A stretch of 64,000 nucleotides of DNA from Liolophura sinensis (taxonomy: Eukaryota; Mollusca; Polyplacophora; Chitonida; Chitonidae), in assembly GCF_032854445.1 (NCBI RefSeq), contig NC_088295.1:67363058-67427057 (forward strand), read 5' to 3'. Under the pieces are notes generated by a model. That model made no database searches and was not told the origin of the DNA. It saw only the letters and a program-made list of their open reading frames with translations. The position numbers were made by a program, and so were the translations under genes. The first letter of the stretch is position 1, and every line of letters begins with the position of its first letter. Shown piece after piece: positions 56,649-64,000 of this stretch.

Positions 56649-59600
56649 CTGAAACAATCAAACAATTGGTGATATTTTTATTAAATTTTAAAGCACTGAC
56701 AAATTATTCATATGTAATATTCACACCTTGTGAATATAATGTTCTACAATACAAAATACATGAACAAATGTAATTCTCTTTCCAAGTGCTCAAACTGTTC
56801 TCCATTTTAGGAAACCAGTAGTGATGCACTCATCAACATTAAAAGTTATATGTGAAGTATGCATAAGAGAATGAAGTTTTCCTTCAACTTTTTTACGACT
56901 TGCTATGATACATGTACATATCTGTAACTCATTCAACTTGTTGACATGCAGACTGACTGAGTGATTGGTCTTTCAATACAATACACTCATGAATATTTCA
57001 CTACTACAGGTGGTTGAAATTTATTGGTGGCAGTAGTCTTGTACACTATTTGACATATTCTTGGATAATTGCACGTGTCCATGATGTACAACAGAAAAAA
57101 ATAATATCTTTGTAATATACCCTATTAACCATATTAGACCAACGTACATAGTAGCTAGAGAACAACAGTTCATGCAGTCGAGTGACCTAATTACTATCTC
57201 TCTATATCTGAGAAGTCATCAGGCTTAGGGGTTGGGTGTTATCTGTACATCCGGTCAGACAAGCTAGACACCTTTTCTCTCATGATATTACCCAACCTTT
57301 AATATCAGCCTACCAAGGTTTGATACCAGATGCAATTTCTTGTAAAATATTACCATGGAAACAAGGCATAATTTGCCTTGAGGCCAGGGCAGGTGATAAG
57401 TAAAGCGCCTCCTCTGGTTGCCAGGGACAACCTCCATGGCACACCAGACTACCCTCTGGGACAAAGGCAACTGAATTCTTCGACATTCCTTTTGTTGGCA
57501 TCTGGAAAAGCTGCAGATGTGTTTATCTAATATAAATTTTTAAAGACTGAATTGACAGGAACAAAATTAACTTCAAGTCAGTGGCATCTCAAAACTATTG
57601 GCCTCCATTTTTTCGTGAACTGAATTTTCTGGAAATGTTGACATTTCATGAAAACCTTTCCAGCTGGCTAAGACACGAACAAAAGGACGGGTTTTTATCT
57701 GTCTCCAAGACAGTCCACAAAGCAGTGTTTAAAATGACATTTCTAGGTTAAACGCCCCGTACTTCAATGACATTCTTCTGTCAAGAAGTTTTTTTGCTCC
57801 AAAAGAATTCCACAAAAATCAATACATTTTCTTTCAAAAATTACTGCATTCCAAGTGAATTAATAATTCATACACAGAGTGGCACAAAAAACAGAAACGA
57901 TGGAATTGGCCATTATTATTTTTTTCTTTGCCCATCAACGATAACAAGCGCAACAGTGATATTCAGCAAGGATCAGATTCTATGCTTTTATGGGAATGTG
58001 CCTAAATGATATATTATGTACATATCAGTTCAGAAAAATAATCAGGTTTAAACAAGATGTGTTTTACAAGAGTTAACCATACACAATAAGTGGCACTGTT
58101 ATATCCTGTGATATTTGTTTTAAGAAGATGCAAATCAACATGTTTTAATAGGATTGCATGTTTACGTAAAATCAATAATTTAAGTTTTCATACAGTGCAA
58201 ACCCTACTGATGGTCTCCATTGGCTACCCAGCAGCCAACCAGTAATCGACCTGTGATTTGCCTGTGCTGCGTTAGTGGAATGATTTGGGAAAACTGAAGG
58301 AATGTTTCAGTTCTCGTTGCCTATATGAATACCGTCAAACAAGTATAAAGGGGAAGAACGCGGGCTGGAAGACTAAGCTTGTCGTTGGGTGCATAATAGC
58401 TTTAAGGTGCATATAACTGTTTTTATAGGCCTACAGTGGTCATTCTGATTCGCATCTAATGTAACTTTCAAAAAATCACGCATGATGATGGAAAATATGC
58501 TTATATGGACATTCTAATGAAAAAAGAGCAAATATGTTCCCACAATGGAAAATAATTTTACTCCAGTATTTTTTTCTTTTCTTTTTCAAGTTGCTGTATT
58601 ACATGTAGCTCAACAAAGATTCACGTCATTTAACAGTTACATTTCCTTTCATGAATCCTTGAAGTCATGGTGGGAAGGTCTGCAGCAGCTTGCAGATGAT
58701 CGTGGCTTTCCCCCGCCATATAAGAGAAATATTCTTGAGTATGGTGTAAAACACCAATCAAATGAATAAGTTTAAGTCAACATATCCTCAAGCAATAGGA
58801 ATAATTCTGCATTCCTATTGAATGAATGTTAAGGGAAACTGGCAATATGTAGCTATTACTGGCCACTGGTTCCATATACATGTATATCTTTTAAGCCACT
58901 AAGAACTCTCGAATTGGCCATGTAGCTACATGTATTACTAGTGGCCAGCTATGCATATACATGTACCTTGGGCCAGAGAAATCCATGTCCGTAAGTCCAC
59001 TGTCAATCTAAAACTTTTTTCAGTGGAATTTATGCATACAAGTTTTATGAAGATGACACTAAAAGTTGTTTGTTTGTCTCACAAAAACTGGGCTCATTAG
59101 TTCTACACACCCCACAGTTTCTCTCAGAATGTTTCACAATATTGGTTGCAGAGGTGGTTGAAAAAGATGAAGAATTAGAGTACATATATATGCAGTGCCA
59201 TTACGGAAGGTCTGCAGGTGATGTTTCTTCCAGTCTTGAAGAACAAGAGATTGTCCACCGTGTTTGGGCATCATTACCAGCAGTTCATAGAACAGCATGC
59301 ACTCCAAAATGGCATTACTCCAAAAGTATGTCCTGATAACCATCTGCCTGTATATGTATAATATAATCCATGCCGCATACATTACTTATCAATTCCCATA
59401 TTCAACTTTATAATGCATGTCTTTCCTAATGTTATATTTACAGTGAACATACCACTAGTCCAAAGAATGATGTTACTCACACACAAATAAAGTCACTTTC
59501 AAATGAGCATATTATCATGTACAAAATATAATATATATAGTACATGTGCACTTAGTGCCATTTCACGTGGATCAGCTGAATATCATCAGTCATTAGAATC

Positions 59601-60640
59601 CAGTAAAAAAAGATACATATATAACATGAAAAAAAACTTCTAGGCTTCTAAAAACTTGTATCTACATGTAAATCCAATAAAATTATTTCACTTTTAACAG
59701 TTTTATAACATGGACAGAAAGTCCATTACATGCAGATATGTATCTCTCCTTTGTATCTCTTTATGTATGCACACTCTCTCTATTCAAAAAAAAAAAAACA
59801 AGCTATGCAGGAGGCTTCAGAATGCTGCCAATTACTATATAAGTACATGTGCAGATATATTCTTTCATTGAGGTTTCATGCTGTAATGACAAATTTCCTC
59901 TAATATGTCAATGGTTGGCTTTATTTGTGCCCAGATTAAAACACAGCCATGTACATAATCTATAGTAAAGCCATGTGCATACATACATGGACAGCCCAAA
60001 CTTCAGGGAAATGTAATACAAACAGATTTCAGTGCACCCATACAAAACTCAACTACACAACATGTGCACATAAATGTGACATACACTTTACAATCGTGAA
60101 AAACCTAAAAATAATCCTACCACAAGTACCATAATAAAACAGAAAGAGTAACTCTGATGCCTATCTGTTTCTCATGTTATTACATCTGACATGTTTAATT
60201 TTAGCTAGGAATATTTAGCTATATTGGCACAATCCAAGACTAACCTTTGCTTTACAGGCTTCTCTGTCACGACCTACCCAATACTGCTCTCGTAAAACTC
60301 CCGGCCTATTACTGGATTCTAAGCCAAGATAAACCATTTATTACGCAAATGGTTCTTCAGAAATGGATTTTCAGACCTTGAGCCAATTCCAAAAAGCAAT
60401 TCCTGACAACCATGTTTACAGTTAAAATTCAAACTTTCTGTATGATGCAAAGTTTACGGCTCTAGAACATGTATAAGTTCAAATTCTGACAGATTTATCA
60501 CTGTAATACTTGCTCTGTGCTTTTAGTGAGTCAAATTAAGTGCTACAAATCACATTCTAAACTGTTACTTGACATTGCTGCATTACTACATAGAACACAG
60601 GGAAAGAGCAAATGTCATATTAAAACCAATAGCATATACA
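56649..60640. other. region upstream of the N-module exon
   Basis: Presumably intron of the PTN/MK gene. AT-rich with frequent TACATGTA palindromes. I looked on the minus strand for a signal-peptide exon and found no convincing one. Open frames at 57288-57501, 59070-59336 and 59134-59382 have no supporting features. Confidence 0.45.
58662..58770 (+). repeat. SINE-A fragment with internal deletion
   Basis: GTGGGAAGGTCTGCAGCAGC and GTGGCTTTCCCCC are joined directly to CATATAAGAGAAATATTCTT, so the segment between them is missing. The tail reads CAATCAAATGAATAAG. Confidence 0.8.
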
Positions 60641-60647
60641 TGTACCT

Positions 60648-60880
60648 CTTTTATTTATTTGATTGGTCTTTACGCTGTAGTCAAGAGTATATCACTTATA
60701 TGACAGTCCCCAGCATTATAGTGGGTGGAAACTGGGCAGAGTCTGAGAGAAATTAACCCACGACCATCAGCAGGTTGCTGGCAGACCTTCCCACGTAGGG
60801 CCAGAGTGGAAGCCAGCATGAGTCTGACTTGATCTTATTACGCCACAATGTCACGCTAACTGCCTCATCCACGGATTTCC
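60648..60880 (-). repeat. SINE-A copy, near full length
   Basis: On the minus strand it runs from a degraded tRNA-like head through CATGCTGGCTTCCACTCTGG, ACGTGGGAAGGTCTGCCAGC and TATAAGTGATATACTCTTGA to CAATCAAATAAATAAAA. It ends beside the 72-bp minisatellite. Confidence 0.8.
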
Positions 60881-60904
60881 CCATTTTTAAAAAAATCAAA
60901 TCAT

Positions 60905-61585
60905 GAAATACATGCATCCTAGATCTTGGAATAATCCACTACATGCTGGTATGTTTACAACCAAAAGGCACAAACAAATATACATTGTACATGCATCCTT
61001 GATCTTGGAATAATCCATTACATGCTGGTATGTTTACAACCAAAAGGCACAAACAGATATACATTGTACATGCATCCTTGATCTTGGAATAATCCATTAC
61101 ATGCTGGTATGTTGACAACCAAAAGGCACAAACAGATATACATGCACCCTAGATCTTGGAATAATCCATTACATGCTGGTATGTTTACAACCAAAAGGCA
61201 CAAACAGATATACATGCACCCTAGATCTTGGAATAATCCATTACATGCTGGTATGTTTACAACCAAAAGGCACAAACAGATATACATGCACCCTAGATCT
61301 TGGAATACTCCACTACATGCTGGTATGTTTACAACCAAAAGGTACAAACAGATATACATACACCCTAGATCTTGGAATAATCCATTACACGCATGTATGT
61401 TTACAACCAAAAGGCACAAACAGATATACATGCACCCTAGATCTTGGAATAATCCATTACATGCATGTATGTTTACAACCAAAAGGCACAAACAGATATA
61501 CATGCATCCTAGATATTGGAATAATCCATTACATGCTGGTATGTTGACAACCAAAAGGCACAAACAGATATACATGCACCATATT
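60905..61585. repeat. 72-bp minisatellite, about nine units
   Basis: The unit runs ACATGCTGGTATGTTTACAA, CCAAAAGGCACAAACAGATA, TACATGCACCCTAGATCTTG, GAATAATCCATT. The first two complete units carry a 7-bp extra block (TGTACAT or equivalent), giving 79 bp. Long frames on both strands (up to 197 codons) come from the unit being a multiple of three and are not genes. Confidence 0.95.
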
Positions 61586-64000
61586 TTCTTCAACTCTTTG
61601 ATTATAGCCATAATTTTTGTTTAAGGGGGTTTGCCAAGACCAGGGCTTAACATAAGGTTGAAGAATCAGGGTACATATGTGGTAGTGAGTGCAAGCAAGT
61701 GGTATCCAGATATCAACCATTCATCAGTCCACGACCATATTCTGGCCTCTGACAAGCTTTAATCTAGGATAGAAACTGAAACTGTCATATATCGTCTACA
61801 TGATACAAATGGTGTCACCTATTTCAGTCCCCTCCCCGAGGCTATCCAATACCTGACACTGACAGCCATGTACTGTTACACCCCCAGGCCCTCAGGAACT
61901 GGTTATATGACCCTGAAGGTATAGATACCACTTTAGCAGAGGGCCCTAAGGGAAGACTGCACAGTTCAATGATAGTGATGAATGAGTCATGATTAGCCCC
62001 ACAGCCCCCAACCCCCCCAACAATCCCACATATATCCTCCCTCAGGGCAGTATCACCTCTGCTTCCCTGGTCAGAATTCCCACCTTCAAACCCACCAGCC
62101 CTAACTACAGTCAATTATCTTCACTGGTCCAAGCCTGTCAAAATACAAATCCGCATTTTCAAAGAACCCTTCAGAGCCAATCAAAAACACATGCTTATCC
62201 ATGTATCTAGCTGTCATATCACCTCAGTACTCATAGCCCAATTAACTCAACACAAGAGGAAACACCGTAACCAAAAAAAAAAAAAATGCACAGCAGCAAA
62301 AACGCTACGTATGTATCGTCAGCCAAAGTTTGTCATGCATACAGGGTGGATTCCTTGTACGAGCTCAACAGCTTTTTATGTCGAAAAAATAAATCAAGTG
62401 AGAGGAATTTCTGTAAGTTACGTCAATGTAATTAGAGTGTCGCCTTTCTCTAAAAGGGGCAACACAGCGGTATGAAAGTGTCACATCCTGACACAAGTCA
62501 CCCAACATTTCCCCTCAGGAATATCCACAATAAGTGAATAAGTGTAAGTATATTCATACATACATACATATACATGACTGTAAAAGCCACACTGTATTCC
62601 AAACGCAAAAGTATGGCATCACAAATCTGTATTCAAATTAAATGAAGATAACTGATGGAAAGTTAAAATGATTAATATTTTGCGAATATTTTGGCAGCCT
62701 GGTTCAAAATGTGCATCCCGAGCAAACATGCAGACTTGGATTTTAATTTCACAGGTTCTACATGTTCAAGACTACAGATTAAAACATTAAAATCCCCTAT
62801 AACTTCATTAAATATTTACGAGCTAATCACCCTGCTGTGTGCTCTACAGGTATAGTACAGAAGGATGCTTACATGAAGTTGGTGAAAAAATCACTTGAAA
62901 TGATATGTGATAAGAATGTTAAGTCACCAAAAAACTTAATAACGAAAAAAAGTTTTGTTTCTTTTTAACATTTGACGAAAAGGAAGTCTGAAATATCTTC
63001 CTACTGAAGATAATCCACATTTATTACTTTACCATAACCAGGCTAAAGGCTGTCAGAGGCAAGCTACAAGTTCACCAACAATGCACCTATAGCAGGCTAC
63101 CAACATTCCACGAATCTTCCTGTGATGACAGTGAAGACCATGATTTTCAACAAGCAGTTCTCATTCCACCATTCCAGAAATATACAAGTCCTCTTCACAG
63201 ACTAGATTAAGGCAATGTCATGCTACTGGGGTGCTTACTCTTAAAAATCTTCTAACCTGCACATTGTCCTATACATGTACATTGGAGGGCTAAATACACA
63301 ACAGAAGTTACATAAAGTTACATGTGTGCATGTACCCGGAGTTGTACATGTACATCACAAAAGTTCATTATCACAATTTATGATGTATCAATGTAGTTAC
63401 AGACGAGGGCATTTCTGTATCATAAATAGTATTTCATATACTGTATTTCAAGTTTAGCAAATATCAAGTTACATTTGCTGGATTCTAATTGATTCCTCCA
63501 TCTCATACAGAATGGAAAATTAAAGACTTTTTGTGAAGTTTGATTAATTTCTTATCAATTCCGGAAACAAAAGTGGCATTTTAAGACTTTCATGTGATTT
63601 TGAAAGTGCAGTTTTAAAGGTCAAACTTTAGGTGAAATAGAGTAACTCTTGACTGTCAAATGATAAGGTACATTGTTCAACATAACACGTGACCATTTGA
63701 GTTCCCACTACATGATCACTTCCGTACTGGTATGGCAAATAAATTAACAGTCAATAATTCAAAAAAAAAATGTTACACAACATTTTCTACTTTTCCTCAT
63801 GCCCATCCATCTTTACACAAAATTCAAACCATTCAAAGATTTTCTTTTGACATGAAATAATGAAAAATAAATCAGTGGCAGCATCCAGCCTACCACTATC
63901 ACTGTAACCCAGCTGGTAGCTGCTTCAGCATGGCTGGGTAACACCAGATGTGATTGGTTACAATTCTGACCTATCAGCTACTTACAAGTGATTTGGTGCT
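61586..64000. other. right end of window, no gene seen
   Basis: A GC-richer patch at about 61800-62110 includes C-runs. The rest is AT-rich with a short CATA repeat near 62550 and TACATGTACA palindromes near 63275 and 63345. No exon with splice context or recognisable protein was found. Confidence 0.45.

Noticed and set aside
59070-59382. Short frames on both strands considered as a signal-peptide exon of the PTN/MK gene
   Set aside because: No hydrophobic leader of signal-peptide form joined to a phase-1 donor was found.
61018-61624. Long open frames on both strands (up to 197 codons)
   Set aside because: They are translations of the 72-bp minisatellite; the unit is a multiple of three without stops. 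There is no start context, splice signal or non-repetitive part.

Overview
The window looks like nuclear DNA of a lophotrochozoan invertebrate, most likely a mollusc. The genes have many small exons separated by AT-rich introns. tRNA-derived SINEs and minisatellites are abundant. The recognisable proteins are of animal type: a pleiotrophin/midkine-type secreted protein, an NHL propeller protein and 2-oxoglutarate/Fe(II) oxygenases. The species assignment is inference. I saw no tRNA gene outside SINEs, no rRNA, no CRISPR array, no transposase or reverse transcriptase ORF, and no virus-like element.

Region 1 (1-15.8 kb, + strand) is a tandem cluster of 2-oxoglutarate/Fe(II) oxygenase genes of the isopenicillin-N-synthase/plant dioxygenase fold. 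Copy A is cut by the left window edge and shows four exons. Copy B is a lone first coding exon at 6.3 kb and looks like a relic. Copy C is complete in eight exons (9000-15656, 332 residues), with H201, D203, H258 and R273/S275 all present. Introns and spacers here are rich in SINEs and tandem repeats. One minisatellite appears to have grown out of a splice-donor junction of copy C.

Region 2 (15.8-31.3 kb) begins with a 24-bp satellite and a SINE-like element carrying a triplicated 66-bp block. It then holds two co-oriented three-exon genes (19136-26557, 268 aa; 28782-31255, 165 aa). Their proteins share a basic coiled-coil first exon, identical intron phases and a DV-x-PYP-x-TF motif at the same residue position. 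I recognise no known family; they look like tandem paralogues.

Region 3 (31.5-35.4 kb, - strand) is a three-exon gene for a 405-aa protein with an NHL-repeat beta-propeller and no RING finger. It converges on the second paralogue with a gap of about 275 bp.

Region 4 (35.4-43.1 kb) shows no convincing coding exon.

Region 5 (43.1-56.6 kb, - strand) is a pleiotrophin/midkine (PTN/MK) gene of unusual layout. One six-cysteine N-type module is followed by seven four-cysteine C-type modules, each in its own exon. All introns are phase 1. The signal-peptide exon was not found and probably lies upstream.

Region 6 (56.7-64 kb) holds SINE copies and a 72-bp minisatellite, with no convincing exon.

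SINE-A is my label for a family with tRNA-like A and B boxes and a CAAATAAATAAA tail. SINE-B is my label for a second family, ending in ACTC- or CATA-type simple repeats. Neither name comes from a database.
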